Counted from the first letter of the stretch, positions 1-10,554 are shown. The stretch: DNA of 64,000 nt from Hydrogenophaga sp. (GCF_030651625.1 NZ_JAUSCF010000038.1:1-64000), one strand, 5' to 3'. A program made the numbers and translations. Notes: generated by a model not told the origin, from the sequence alone.

Positions 1-114
1 CTGAAGACCACCGAGGCGCTGGTGGTCCTGGCTCGCAAGCTGCTGCGCATTGCGTTTGCCGTCTGGCACAGTGGCACACCGTTTGACCCGCAGCGGGTAG
101 CCCTGCGCGCTTGA
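1..114 (+). mobile_element. C-terminal fragment of a probable IS110-family transposase, truncated by window edge
   Basis: Frame 1 reads LKTTEALVVLARKLLRIAFAVWHSGTPFDPQRVALRA*, resembling IS110-family transposase C-termini (ARKLLRI...PFDP). Confidence 0.6.
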
Positions 115-120
115 CGAAAA

Positions 121-222
121 CCATAGAACCTCCGCCGGCCCGAGCCGCCGTCCCCCTCCAAGCCGAAGGCGCCAGAGAGGGGGAAGCCGCGTCAGCGGCG
201 CAGGGGGGAGTCCCAATTTTTG
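121..222. repeat. GC-rich REP-like intergenic element
   Basis: Imperfect complementary blocks ccccctccaagccgaaggcgcc...gagggggaagccgcgtcagcggcgcagggggg between two genes. Confidence 0.45.
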
Positions 223-228
223 GGGGAG

Positions 229-981
229 TTACGATTTCCCCGCTGTAAATCCCCCATCCACCATCAGGTTCGCACCCGTGATGAAACTGGCTTCATCGCT
301 AAGCAGGAACAAAGCCGCATTGGCCACTTCTTCAGGCTTGCCCAGACGGCCCACCGGGTGCAGGCCGATCAGGAATTGCCTGGTGTCGTCGTCGAGCAGT
401 GACAACAAGGGCGTATCGATGTAACCCGGACCGATGGTGTTGACGCGCACGCCTTTGGCCGCGCCTTCCAGCGCCAGCGTGCGGGTGAGGTTGACCACAC
501 CGCCCTTGGCTGCGGTGTAGGCCGCGGTGCCGCTCTGGCCGAACACGCCCAGGATGGACGCGCAATTGACGATGCTGCCGCTGCCCTGCGCGTACATGGG
601 TCTGAGCGCCGCCCGTGCCACGCGGAACACGCCGTTGAGGTTGATATCGATGACCCGCAGAAATTCTTCATCGGGGTACGTATCGGCAGGGTTGATGCCG
701 CCAATGCCGGCGTTGTTGAACACCCCATCCAGACGACCGAATTTGGCCACCACGTCGGTCACCATCTGGTTGACCTGCACGGTGGAGGTCACATCCACCG
801 CCGTGAACATGCAGCGCCCGGAGTACTGTTTATCGAGTTCAGCTGCTTTTTCAGCGCCAGCGGAGCCCACCAGGTCGGCCAGTGCGACCTTGGCACCTTC
901 GGCGAGGCAGCGCTCTACCGAAGCGAGGCCGATGCCGCTGGCACCGCCCGTGATGAGAATGACTTTGTTCTGTAGACGCAT
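229..981 (-). CDS. SDR-family oxidoreductase
   Basis: NKVILITGGASGIGLASVERC (TGxxxGIG), NNAGIG, YTAAKGG and GYIDTPL motifs. Confidence 0.93.
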   Translation of the reverse strand: MRLQNKVILITGGASGIGLASVERCLAEGAKVALADLVGSAGAEKAAELDKQYSGRCMFTAVDVTSTVQVNQMVTDVVAKFGRLDGVFNNAGIGGINPADTYPDEEFLRVIDINLNGVFRVARAALRPMYAQGSGSIVNCASILGVFGQSGTAAYTAAKGGVVNLTRTLALEGAAKGVRVNTIGPGYIDTPLLSLLDDDTRQFLIGLHPVGRLGKPEEVANAALFLLSDEASFITGANLMVDGGFTAGKS

Positions 982-1150
982 GGGGAAAACCTCCTTGATT
1001 CAGAAATTGGCAAAAGGGCGCAGGAAACGCCACACCCTTGCACCATTCTGAGACCACAAGGCTTCAAGTGACATCGAAGGGCCAAGTGATCGACCTGAAA
1101 CCGGGAGAGGCAGCGTCGATCAAAGACTGCGCATCGCTGCACGCGAGGGC

Positions 1151-1846
1151 TCAGCTCTTCCCCAGCACCTCAAGCAACCATGCATTCAGGTCGGCCACCT
1201 CTTCAGCACACACTGAGTGCTCCATCGGGTAGGTGTGCCACTGCACGCTGTAGCCCATCGCTCGCAGGGCGTCGCGTGCGTGCATGCCGCGCGCCACTTC
1301 CACCACCGGGTCATGCGTCCCGTGCGCCAGATAGATCGGCACACTCCGGTTGGCTTCGCTGCGTTCGCCTTCCAGCGTGTGGGGCAACGGCAGGTAACCC
1401 GACAAAGCCGCCAGCCCGGCCAAACGCTTCGGTGCCCGCAGGCCTGCCAGCAGCGTCATGGCGCAGCCCTGCGAAAAACCCATCAGCACGGTGCGCTCGG
1501 GTGGTACGCCGCGTTCGGCCTCGCGGTCCAGCAGGCGCTGCACCAGACCCTGCGAGGCACGCAGCCCGGCTTCGTCTTCGGCCCGCGAGCCGTCTGGGCG
1601 AGGTGGGTGAATGTCGTACCAGGCGCGCATCTCGTGGCCGCCGTTGATGGTCACCGGCTGCACCGGCGCGCTGGGAAACACGAAACGCACCGGGCCGATG
1701 GCGTCGAGATCCAGTTCCTGCGCAATGGGAATGAAGTCGCGCCCATCGGCGCCCAGCCCGTGCAGCACCACGATGCTGGCCACGGGCATGGCGTCAGCGT
1801 CACCACCGGTGACGAGTTCGATGATTTCGATGGAAGAGGTGTTCAT
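1151..1846 (-). CDS. Alpha/beta hydrolase, phospholipase/carboxylesterase family
   Basis: VLHGLGADGRDF, GFSQGCAMTL nucleophile elbow, LAHGTHDPVV, H near C-terminus. Confidence 0.9.
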   Translation of the reverse strand: MNTSSIEIIELVTGGDADAMPVASIVVLHGLGADGRDFIPIAQELDLDAIGPVRFVFPSAPVQPVTINGGHEMRAWYDIHPPRPDGSRAEDEAGLRASQGLVQRLLDREAERGVPPERTVLMGFSQGCAMTLLAGLRAPKRLAGLAALSGYLPLPHTLEGERSEANRSVPIYLAHGTHDPVVEVARGMHARDALRAMGYSVQWHTYPMEHSVCAEEVADLNAWLLEVLGKS

Positions 1847-1877
1847 GCCACCAGCATAGCGGCAGCGCGAAGCATGA

Positions 1878-1973
1878 CTACCTCACCATCCCCGGTAACC
1901 ACAGCGAAATGGCCGGAAACGCGCACAGCATCAACAGGCGCATCAGGTCCGCGCCGATGAAGGGCATGGTGCC
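1878..1973 (-). pseudogene. 3' remnant of TRAP transporter large permease (DctM-like)
   Basis: Minus strand reads GTMPFIGADLMRLLMLCAFPAISLWLPGMVR*, typical DctM C-terminus; similarity ends abruptly near 1973. Confidence 0.6.
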
Positions 1974-1974
1974 G

Positions 1975-2157
1975 CAGATGCACGCCGCCAACGCCGGCCA
2001 GCGCGTGGACCTGCGTGTGTGGGAACTGCCGCGTGCGGCGGCCCCCAGCTGCGAAGTGCGCCTGGTCTGGCATGCCAGCACCGCGAAAGACCCGGCCCAC
2101 CAATGGATCCGCGCGCAAGTGCATCGCCTGTTCGGGCGCGTGCCACCGAGCGCGTGA
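1975..2157 (+). pseudogene. 3' remnant of a LysR-family transcriptional regulator
   Basis: Reads QMHAANAGQRVDLRVWELPRAAAPSCEVRLVWHASTAKDPAHQWIRAQVHRLF, typical LysR effector-domain C-terminus (LVWH...DPAHxWLR); no N-terminal HTH present. Confidence 0.65.
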
Positions 2158-2209
2158 ATCAGGGGGTGGCGTCTTCCGGGTGAAGCCGGCGTGTGCCTAT
2201 CATGCGGTC

Positions 2210-3019
2210 ATGACCTCCCTATCTGCACCCATGACCCCTCAAGCCCTGCTCGATCACCTTGACCAAGGTCGCCTCTGGCCACAACCTTGTGGTCTTTCAC
2301 TCGACACAGCGTACGCACGGGCACTTGAAGTGCGGGCCATGCGCATCCAGCGCGGGGATCTTCCAAAAGGCTACAAAGTCGGATTCACCAACCGCACGAT
2401 CTGGCCGCGCTACAACGTGCATGCGCCCATCTGGGGCAGCGTGTGGGACAGCACGCTCACACTGTGTGAAGGTGAAGGTGCTGTGTCGCTCGCCCACGTC
2501 TGTCAGCCGCGCCTGGAGCCCGAGGTGGTGTTTGGCATGAAGGCCACACCCGCCGCCAACGCCACGCTGGACACGCTTTTTCACGCAATCGACTGGGTGG
2601 CACCCGGCTTCGAGGTGGTTCAGTCGCACCTGCCCGACTGGAAATTCGAGGCAGCCGATACCGTCGCCGATGGCGGTCTGCATGCCCACTTGCTGGTTGG
2701 CCAGCGCAAGCCGTTGCACGAAATTGCAGACAGCGCCGCCACGCTGGACAACCTCCTCGCGAATGCCCGCGTGAGCCTGGAAAAAAACAACCAACCGGTC
2801 GAAGAGGGACAGGGCGCCAATGTGCTCGACAGCCCACTGCGCGCACTGCTGTATTTCACTCAGACCTTGCGCGCATGCCCGGGTGCGCCCGACCTGCAGG
2901 CCGGTGACGTGATCACCACCGGTACCTGGACCGACGCATGGCCCGTGCTGCGCGGCGAGCAATGGACAGCACGGTTCAGCGCTCCGCTCGGCAATCTGTC
3001 CCTGCACTTCACGGCCTGA
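2210..3019 (+). CDS. 2-keto-4-pentenoate hydratase / 2-oxohepta-3-ene-1,7-dioate hydratase-like (FAH family)
   Basis: GYKVGFTN, LEPEVVFGM, GFEVVQSHLPDWKF, GDVITTGTWTDAWPV; in-frame ATG at 2210 preferred over upstream 2015. Confidence 0.85.
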   Translation: MTSLSAPMTPQALLDHLDQGRLWPQPCGLSLDTAYARALEVRAMRIQRGDLPKGYKVGFTNRTIWPRYNVHAPIWGSVWDSTLTLCEGEGAVSLAHVCQPRLEPEVVFGMKATPAANATLDTLFHAIDWVAPGFEVVQSHLPDWKFEAADTVADGGLHAHLLVGQRKPLHEIADSAATLDNLLANARVSLEKNNQPVEEGQGANVLDSPLRALLYFTQTLRACPGAPDLQAGDVITTGTWTDAWPVLRGEQWTARFSAPLGNLSLHFTA

Positions 3020-3108
3020 GACGATCTGCGGTAACAGGTGAAACCCTCTAAACACAATGCATGGGGCTTGGTAGATTCATCAAATAGACACACAAAGGAG
3101 ACAACGAC

Positions 3109-4800
3109 ATGAGCAAAATTGCGCCCGATCTGCTGGCCTTGCAACGCCTTTACCACTGGGAGAAAACCGCCCCCACCCGGGTGGCCCTCACCCAGCCAAT
3201 GGGCAAGGGTGCCGTGCAGGACTTCACATGGGCGCAAGTGGCAGATCAGGTCAGGCGCATGGCCACCCATCTGCAGTCGCATGGCTGGGAGCCTGGCTCC
3301 AAGGTGGCCATCCTGTCCAAGAACTGCGCCTGGTGGATGATGAGCGATCTGGCCATCTGGATGGCGGGTTATGTGTCCGTGCCGCTCTACCCGACGCTGG
3401 CGCCAGACACCATCCGCCAGATCCTCACGCACAGTGAATCGAAGGCCCTTTTCGTGGGCAAGCTCGACGGCTGGGAGGGCATGAAGCCTGGCGTGCCCTC
3501 TGACCTGCCTTGCATGAGCTACCCGCTCTCACCCGCCGATGCGATCAAAAACCACGAAGGATGGGACGCGATCTGCCAGCGCAGCCAGCCGATGCAAGGC
3601 GAGCCCGTGCGAGATGGCGACGAACTCGCCACCCTCATCTACACCTCGGGGACGACCGGCATGCCCAAGGGCGTGATGCACACGTTTGCCAATTTCGCAT
3701 GGGCGCTCGACGCCGGCCTCAAGCGCATTCCCATGAGCGCAGACGACCGCATGCTTTCCTACCTGCCGCTCGCCCACGTGGTCGAGCGCATGCTGGTTGA
3801 ACACGGCTGGCTGCGCACCGGCATGCATGTGTTCTTTGCGGAATCGCTCGACACGTTTGCCGCTGACCTGCAGCGTGCGCAACCCACCATCTTCTTCTCG
3901 GTACCGCGCCTGTGGGTCAAGTTCCAGCAGGGTGTTCACCACAAGATGCCGCCGGCCAAACTCAACCGCCTGCTGGGCATTCCCATCCTTGGCGGCATCG
4001 TGCGCAAGAAGGTCATGAAAGCGCTGGGCCTCGACAAATGCACGTTCGCCGCCGGGGGAGCCGCCCCCATGCCGCTCGCGCTGCTGGAGTGGTACAGCAA
4101 GCTGGGCCTGCACATCAACGAGGGCTACGGCATGACCGAGAACCTCGCACTTTCCCACATCACCGAACCCGGCAAGAACCAGCAAGGCACAGTGGGTCCG
4201 GCTTACGAGGGTGTGCAACACCGCATCGACCCCGCCACAGGGGAAGTGCAGATGAAAAATTCCGCCATGATGCTGGGCTACTACAAAGAACCGGAAAAGA
4301 CCCAGGAAACCTTCACCGAAGACGGCTGGCTCAAGACCGGTGACAAAGGCACCATTGACAAGCAGGGCCTGCTGCGCATCACAGGGCGCGTGAAGGATCT
4401 TTTCAAGACCGGCAAGGGCAAGTACGTGGCCCCGGCCCCGATCGAGGACAAGCTGGTGATGCACGACGCGGTGGAAGCCTGCGTGGTGACCGGCGCCAAC
4501 CTCGGACAACCCCTGGGTATCGTGATGCTCAACGCCGAAGCGGTGGCCCAGGTGGCCGATGCCAGCGCACGAAGCGAACTGGAGCAGTCGCTGACAACCC
4601 ACTTGAAGTCCATCAACGCGACGCTCGATCCACACGAGCAACTGCAATGCATCGTGGTGGTCACAACTGCATGGACAGTGGACAACGACGTCATCACGCC
4701 GACCTTCAAGGTCAAACGCAACCGCATTGAGGATCTGTACGCCCGGAACTACGAAAACTGGGAGGCATCGGGCAAACGGGTCATCTGGCAAACCAGTTGA
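3109..4800 (+). CDS. AMP-dependent long-chain acyl-CoA synthetase/ligase
   Basis: LIYTSGTTGMPKGVMHT, YLPLAHVVER, GYGMTE, GWLKTGDKG, ITGRVKDLFKTGKGKYV. Confidence 0.95.
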   Translation: MSKIAPDLLALQRLYHWEKTAPTRVALTQPMGKGAVQDFTWAQVADQVRRMATHLQSHGWEPGSKVAILSKNCAWWMMSDLAIWMAGYVSVPLYPTLAPDTIRQILTHSESKALFVGKLDGWEGMKPGVPSDLPCMSYPLSPADAIKNHEGWDAICQRSQPMQGEPVRDGDELATLIYTSGTTGMPKGVMHTFANFAWALDAGLKRIPMSADDRMLSYLPLAHVVERMLVEHGWLRTGMHVFFAESLDTFAADLQRAQPTIFFSVPRLWVKFQQGVHHKMPPAKLNRLLGIPILGGIVRKKVMKALGLDKCTFAAGGAAPMPLALLEWYSKLGLHINEGYGMTENLALSHITEPGKNQQGTVGPAYEGVQHRIDPATGEVQMKNSAMMLGYYKEPEKTQETFTEDGWLKTGDKGTIDKQGLLRITGRVKDLFKTGKGKYVAPAPIEDKLVMHDAVEACVVTGANLGQPLGIVMLNAEAVAQVADASARSELEQSLTTHLKSINATLDPHEQLQCIVVVTTAWTVDNDVITPTFKVKRNRIEDLYARNYENWEASGKRVIWQTS

Positions 4801-4860
4801 GGGTTCGACGCTGGTGGAGCCTCCCCGGTCGACGGGCAGGCAACAGTTCGGCTGATTGCT

Positions 4861-5343
4861 TCACTCGCCGGCGTCCTCCATCGTCAGTCGCTGAACCACG
4901 CCCAGTGCACCCGCCTCACACAGCCGCATGACGCTCTCAAACCCCTCCGCACTGCCGTGGTACGGATCGGGCACCTCGGTGGTACCCGTGACTCCCGCAT
5001 ACACAAGATAGAGGTGCAGCTTGTGGCGGTACTGCGGCGGACACTGGTGCTCCAAGTGCATCAGGTTGTCGCGGTCCATCGCCAGGATCAGGTCGAAGCG
5101 CTGGAAATCATTCGTCACCACACGTCGCGCACGTTCCATGTGAATAGCAGCGTAGCCCCGCGCAGTGGCCACGGCAAGGGCACGCGGATCGGCCTTCTCG
5201 CCTTGATGCCCTGCGTAGGTGCCGGCTGAATCCACTTCGAACCGATGGGTCAGCTGACGCTGATCCAGCAACCCCTGCAGGGCACTGGATGCCATGGGCG
5301 ATCGGCAGATATTGCCCATGCAAACCACCAGAATTCGAATCAT
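4861..5343 (-). CDS. Low molecular weight protein-tyrosine phosphatase
   Basis: VVCMGNICRSPMA (CX5R P-loop) and DPYHG. Confidence 0.95.
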   Translation of the reverse strand: MIRILVVCMGNICRSPMASSALQGLLDQRQLTHRFEVDSAGTYAGHQGEKADPRALAVATARGYAAIHMERARRVVTNDFQRFDLILAMDRDNLMHLEHQCPPQYRHKLHLYLVYAGVTGTTEVPDPYHGSAEGFESVMRLCEAGALGVVQRLTMEDAGE

Positions 5344-5363
5344 CTTGCAACCCCATCAAGCAC

Positions 5364-5386
5364 AAAGCCCGCCATGAGCGGGCTTC
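5364..5386 (-). terminator. Probable Rho-independent terminator of the H-NS-like gene
   Basis: Hairpin aagcccgccatgagcgggctt downstream of the 5435..5740 minus-strand gene. Confidence 0.5.
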
Positions 5387-5434
5387 GTCAAGTTGTTCGA
5401 CCCATCAACATTGGCTGGCCGGAACAAACCCACC

Positions 5435-5740
5435 TCAGATGCGGAAATCCTCGATGTTCTTGCCATCGGCGAGCACATTACGTACCCATTCTGGCTTGCG
5501 CCCAGGGCCTCCTGCCCAGAGCTCCCCGTTGGGGCCACGGAATTTGGCGGGTGCGCTGGACTTGGATTTGGCGCTTTTCTTGCCACCGACCGCGGCACCC
5601 AGATCGGCCGGCGTAATGCCGTATTGTTTCATTTTGGCCTTGATATCTGCAATCACCGAAGACAGTTCGTCTTTGCGTGCTTGCTCAGCTTGCGCCATCA
5701 ACGCCTGGGCTTGCGCCATCAGTTCTGAATAGGTTGCCAT
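5435..5740 (-). CDS. H-NS family nucleoid-associated protein
   Basis: C-terminal KFRGPNGELWAGGPGRKPEWVRNVLADGKNIEDFRI matches the H-NS DNA-binding motif. Confidence 0.92.
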   Translation of the reverse strand: MATYSELMAQAQALMAQAEQARKDELSSVIADIKAKMKQYGITPADLGAAVGGKKSAKSKSSAPAKFRGPNGELWAGGPGRKPEWVRNVLADGKNIEDFRI

Positions 5741-5814
5741 TGATCGTCCTTGTTTGCTTGAATTTTAAGGTAAGGTAATTTCAACACCACAGCGTGTGCC
5801 ATCTATTCTAATAG

Positions 5815-6855
5815 CTACTGCCGCCAAGCCATCCAACCCTGCAGATCTGAAGGCAATTCAGAATGTAACTCGATTGGATTACCCGTGACGGGATGCGACA
5901 GGCGCAATCGCCATGCGTGCAGGAACATCCGCCTGAAGCCGAGTTTCGACAAATGCTTATTCAAGTCGAAATCCCCGTATTTGTCATCTCCCACGATCGC
6001 GTGCCCGGCGCCTGCCAGGTGAACCCGGATCTGGTGGGTGCGGCCGGTCTTGATCGTCACCTCGAGCTGAGTGAAGCCATCTGCCATGCCGACGGGCAAT
6101 CCCGATGGGGCGGCCACCTTGGCAGCCACTTTGACCAGGGTGACGGCATGCATGCCATCGGGATCGTCCTTGGTGGTGATCCGCACCCTGCGCTCGCCAT
6201 CAGGCAGCAGGTATTTGTGCAGTGGCTGGTCCAGCACTTTCAATCTTGCTGGCCACGCCCCTTTGACCAATGCCAGATACGTCTTGCCCGTTTCACGCTC
6301 GCGAAACTGCTCCTGCAATACTTTGAGCGCGCTCTTCTTTTTCGCAATCAGCAGCAAACCGCTGGTTTCCCGGTCGAGCCGGTGCACCAATTCGAGAAAA
6401 CGCGCCTGCGGACGGGCCTGCCGCATTTGCTCGATCACGCCAAAACTCACGCCGCTGCCACCATGCACCGCTACGCCGGCAGGCTTGTCAACAGCCAAAA
6501 AAAACTCGTCTTCATAAATGACAGGGAATTCTCTCGCTGGCGCTGGATTGGCCACTTTTTCCTGCGCGCGTTCCGATACCCGGAGCGGTGGAATTCGCAA
6601 CACATCGCCCAATGCCAGGCGATCATCTGCACCCACCCGGCCTTTGTTGCGCCGCACTTCGCCCGAGCGAATGATGCGGTAAAGATGGGTTTTTGGCACG
6701 CCTTTGAGCGTGCGAAAAAGAAAATTGTCCAGCCGCTGGCCCACCGACTCCTCGTCGACCGTGAGGTACCGAACAGCCAAAGGCGGCAAAACAGGAGACA
6801 TGGCTATCAGAATGGGGCCACCACGACGACCAGAGATGTCTATAATCCCCGACAC
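5815..6855 (-). CDS. rluC: 23S rRNA pseudouridine synthase, RluC type
   Basis: S4-like N-terminus, HRLDRETSGLLLIAK, GRTHQIRVH. Confidence 0.92.
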   Translation of the reverse strand: MSGIIDISGRRGGPILIAMSPVLPPLAVRYLTVDEESVGQRLDNFLFRTLKGVPKTHLYRIIRSGEVRRNKGRVGADDRLALGDVLRIPPLRVSERAQEKVANPAPAREFPVIYEDEFFLAVDKPAGVAVHGGSGVSFGVIEQMRQARPQARFLELVHRLDRETSGLLLIAKKKSALKVLQEQFRERETGKTYLALVKGAWPARLKVLDQPLHKYLLPDGERRVRITTKDDPDGMHAVTLVKVAAKVAAPSGLPVGMADGFTQLEVTIKTGRTHQIRVHLAGAGHAIVGDDKYGDFDLNKHLSKLGFRRMFLHAWRLRLSHPVTGNPIELHSELPSDLQGWMAWRQ

Positions 6856-7392
6856 CAGTCGTGTGCTGTAAGTGATTGATTTGCCTTGAGTTTAAGGCAG
6901 TCGTTGCAAACAGCCTCTCCCGCGCCGAGGCCCAGGGGACGGTCTGGTAAAAAGTTGCCACCCGCAGCACCCGGACCTTGTCCATTGCCTGACGCATTCG
7001 CAGACGAATCCAGGCGCGGAACCGGTCGGGTTGATGCTGTGGGCGAATCCGCTAAAGAAAACGCGAACCCGAATACGGAATACCAAAGTCATTCAGCCCC
7101 CAACGGGCTGGGTGAGGACGAAGTGAAGCCAGAGACCCATCGGCAAGAGCCATGTCATTGACAACCTCCTTGCCATCCCTGTTCACCCACCTCCACGCGC
7201 CTACGCCCTGACCTGGCGGTTCGACGCGGCACCCATGTGCCCGCCCGTGTCGAACACACCCCGAACCGCAGGTCATCGGCTCTCCGGCAATTCCCTCCCT
7301 CGTTCGCTTTTCCCGCTGATTCAAGGCAGGTTGGATGTGCACGGCCTCGAGGCCGGCATGTCCTTGTGTGTTTGAACGAAGGAAAACGCATC

Positions 7393-10300
7393 ATGAAACG
7401 CATGCTGATCAACGCCACGCAGGCCGAAGAGCGCCGCTTGGCGATCGTGGACGGGCAAAAGCTGCTCGACTACGAAATCGAAATCGAAGGGCGCGAACAG
7501 CGCAAGGGCAACATCTACAAGGCGGTCGTCACCCGCGTCGAACCGTCGCTCGAAGCCTGCTTCGTCGATTACGGCGAAGAGCGCCACGGCTTCCTGCCGT
7601 TCAAGGAAATTTCCCGCCAGTACTTTGCAGCCGGCGTGCCGGTGAACCAGGCCCGCATCAGCGACGTCATCAAAGAAGGCCAGGAACTGCTGGTCCAGGT
7701 CGAGAAGGAAGAACGCGGCAACAAGGGCGCAGCCCTCACCACCTTCGTCAGCCTGGCTGGCCGTTACGTGGTGCTCATGCCCAACAATCCACGTGGCGGT
7801 GGCGTGAGCCGGCGCATCGAAGGTGAAGACCGCCAGGAGCTCAAGCAGGCACTCGACCAGCTCGAATATCCCAACGGCATGAGCATCATTGCCCGCACCG
7901 CAGGCATCGGCCGCGACGCCGCCGAACTGCAATGGGACCTGAACTACCTGCTCAAGCTCTGGAATGCCATCGACGGCGCCACCAAAGGCAGCAAGGGCGC
8001 CTTCCTGATCTACCAGGAATCGAGCCTGGTGATCCGCGCCATTCGCGACTACTTCAACAGCGACATCGGCGAGATCCTGATCGACACCGACGACATCTTT
8101 GAACAGGCGCACCAGTTCATGAGCCACGTGATGCCCGAGCACGGGCACCGCGTGAAGCGCTACCGCGACGACGCGCCGCTTTTCAGCCGCTTCCAGATCG
8201 AACACCAGATCGAAACCGCTTACAGCCGCATCGTGCAACTGCCCAGCGGCGGCGCCATCGTGATCGACCAGACCGAAGCCCTGGTGGCGGTGGACGTGAA
8301 CTCGGCCCGCGCCATCAAGGGCGGCGACATTGAAGAAACCGCCACCCGCACCAACCTCGAAGCCGCCGATGAAGTTGCACGCCAGGCTCGCCTGCGCGAC
8401 CTCGGTGGTCTGCTGGTGATCGACTTCATCGACATGGACGAGTCGAAGAACCGCCGCGAAGTGGAGAACCGCCTGCGCGACGCGCTGCGCCAGGACCGCG
8501 CCCGTGTGCAGTTCGGCTCCATCAGCAAGTTCGGCCTGCTCGAGATGAGCCGCCAACGCCTGAAGCCCGCGCTCAACGAAGGCGCTTCCATCCCCTGCCC
8601 GCGCTGCGGTGGCTCCGGCCACATCCGCGACACTGAAAGCTCGGCGCTGCAGATCCTGCGGATCATCCAGGAAGAGTCGCTCAAAGACAGCACGGCCGCC
8701 GTGCTGGTGCAGGTCCCGGTCGAGGTGGCCAGCTTCCTGCTCAACGAGAAGCGCACCGAGATCACCAAGATCGAACTCAAGCAGCGCATCAACGTGCTGC
8801 TGGTGCCCAACAAGTCGCTGGACACGCCGAACTACAAACTCGAGCGCCTCAAGCACGACGATGCTCGCCTGGACAATCTGGACGTGAGCTACAAGATGGC
8901 CGAGGAAGCCGACGACGTGGCCATGTTCACGCGCCGCAGCCAGGAGCGCAGCAACAAGCAGGAGCCCGTCATCAAGGGCGTGCTCCCGGATGGTCCGGCG
9001 CCCGTGGCGGCACCCCGCCCTGAAGTCGCAGCACCGGTTGCGGCAGCGACGCCAGTTGCAGCACCCGTGACAAAACCTGCAGCGCCGGTGGAAGCCGGTT
9101 TCTTTGGCTGGCTCAAGAGCCTGTTCGGCGCAGACACCGCGCCGGCCGCAGCACCAGTTGCTGCACCCGCTGCCGCACCCAAAGGCGAACGCGAGGAACG
9201 ACCCGATGGACGCCGTGATGGCCGCGATGGCCGTCAACGCGGTGGCCGCCAGGGCAGCGAGGCACGCGGTGGATCACGCGAAGGTGGACGCGGTGCCGGT
9301 CGTGGCGAAGGTCGTGCTGCTGGAGGGCGAGGCGAAGGTCGCGTGGAAGGCCGCGGTGATGCGCGTCCAGACAACCGGGGGGAAGGTCGTACCGAGGGAC
9401 GGACGGACGTTCGATCGGACGGTCGCAACGATGGTCGCGCTGAAGGTCGCCCGGAAGGTCGCGCTGAAGGTCGCAACGGTGAACAGCGTCGGGGTGAAGG
9501 TCGTGGCGAACGCGGTGAGGGCCGCAGCGGCGGACGCCGGGACAATCGCCGCGAGGCACCCGCCGGTGAAGCCACCGCACTGCCCACCAGCACCGCAACA
9601 CAGAGCGAAGCCGGTGAGGCCACCGACACCCAGCGCCGCGAGCGCCGTGGACGCAACGACAACCGTCGCCGCGGTGGCCCGGCAGATGGCGTCGAAGTCA
9701 TGTCGCAGGGCGCCGTGGAAGACAGCAATATCGCCCCTGTCGGCGAAGCGGGCACCGCTGGCGACGCGATTGAGAATGCCACGTCCCAGGCACCAGAAGG
9801 CCGTGAAGATGACAGCACCCCTCGCGCACCGCGTGAGCGTCGCAGTCGCGACCGCTACGGTCGCGATCGACGCGAGCGTGCTCCACGTGACGAGTCGGAC
9901 GCTGCTCAGGACAACACCGCCTCTGCCGAGACCGTGACGCCCGAAGCCCGAACCCAGGACGAAGTCAGCTACGAACCACCAGTGCGGAGCAGCTACTTCA
10001 GTCTGCCCACTGAGGCAAGCCCCGCCGCAGCCGCCTCAATCACCGAGCAGCCCGCAGCCGACGGTCCAGCCGCGCCGCCAGCACCTGTGTCCAGAGAGGC
10101 AACTCAGGCGGTGGTGCCTCAAGTTGTTCCTCAAGCTGCGCCCACGCTCGAACCCCGCATATCGGAAGTGGCAACCGCTCCCGCTGCCCCGCAAACGCCT
10201 GTGTCCACCGGTCTGCCCTCGGTGCCAGCATTCCAGCTGTCCATCGAATCGCTGCAACAGGTGGCCCAGTCCAGCGGACTTGAGTGGGTGAACTCCGACC

Positions 10301-10464
10301 CTGAAAAGGTGGCGCAAGTACAGGCCGCGATCGCTGCAGAGCCCAAGCCGATTCATGTCCCCCGTGAACCCCGCCCCGCTGTGGTGCTCGACGAAGGACC
10401 GCTGGTTCTGGTGGAGACCCGCAAGGATCTGCGCAACGTGACGCTTCCCTTCGAAAACAACTGA
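7393..10464 (+). CDS. rne: Ribonuclease E (Rne/Rng family)
   Basis: [31 protein letters not shown]1 domain, [17 protein letters not shown] zinc-link, R/G/E-rich C-terminal half. Confidence 0.96.
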   Translation: MKRMLINATQAEERRLAIVDGQKLLDYEIEIEGREQRKGNIYKAVVTRVEPSLEACFVDYGEERHGFLPFKEISRQYFAAGVPVNQARISDVIKEGQELLVQVEKEERGNKGAALTTFVSLAGRYVVLMPNNPRGGGVSRRIEGEDRQELKQALDQLEYPNGMSIIARTAGIGRDAAELQWDLNYLLKLWNAIDGATKGSKGAFLIYQESSLVIRAIRDYFNSDIGEILIDTDDIFEQAHQFMSHVMPEHGHRVKRYRDDAPLFSRFQIEHQIETAYSRIVQLPSGGAIVIDQTEALVAVDVNSARAIKGGDIEETATRTNLEAADEVARQARLRDLGGLLVIDFIDMDESKNRREVENRLRDALRQDRARVQFGSISKFGLLEMSRQRLKPALNEGASIPCPRCGGSGHIRDTESSALQILRIIQEESLKDSTAAVLVQVPVEVASFLLNEKRTEITKIELKQRINVLLVPNKSLDTPNYKLERLKHDDARLDNLDVSYKMAEEADDVAMFTRRSQERSNKQEPVIKGVLPDGPAPVAAPRPEVAAPVAAATPVAAPVTKPAAPVEAGFFGWLKSLFGADTAPAAAPVAAPAAAPKGEREERPDGRRDGRDGRQRGGRQGSEARGGSREGGRGAGRGEGRAAGGRGEGRVEGRGDARPDNRGEGRTEGRTDVRSDGRNDGRAEGRPEGRAEGRNGEQRRGEGRGERGEGRSGGRRDNRREAPAGEATALPTSTATQSEAGEATDTQRRERRGRNDNRRRGGPADGVEVMSQGAVEDSNIAPVGEAGTAGDAIENATSQAPEGREDDSTPRAPRERRSRDRYGRDRRERAPRDESDAAQDNTASAETVTPEARTQDEVSYEPPVRSSYFSLPTEASPAAAASITEQPAADGPAAPPAPVSREATQAVVPQVVPQAAPTLEPRISEVATAPAAPQTPVSTGLPSVPAFQLSIESLQQVAQSSGLEWVNSDPEKVAQVQAAIAAEPKPIHVPREPRPAVVLDEGPLVLVETRKDLRNVTLPFENN

Positions 10465-10521
10465 AGGCGTTCTGTAGCCGCAGGCCTTTGACGGCCCTAT
10501 CAAGCCGTCAAGCAATCAGCA

Positions 10522-10554
10522 AGAAGCCAGCCCATTCGGGCTGGCTTCTTTTTG
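10522..10554 (+). terminator. Rho-independent terminator downstream of rne (possibly bidirectional)
   Basis: agaagccagcccattcgggctggcttcttttt: perfect stem followed by a T run. Confidence 0.85.

Noticed and set aside
2015-2209. Upstream extension of the hydratase ORF
   Set aside because: Overlaps the LysR remnant; the family N-terminus starts near the ATG at 2210.
7321-9237. 638-aa minus-strand ORF opposite rne
   Set aside because: Antisense shadow of a clear RNase E gene in high-GC DNA; no recognisable motifs.
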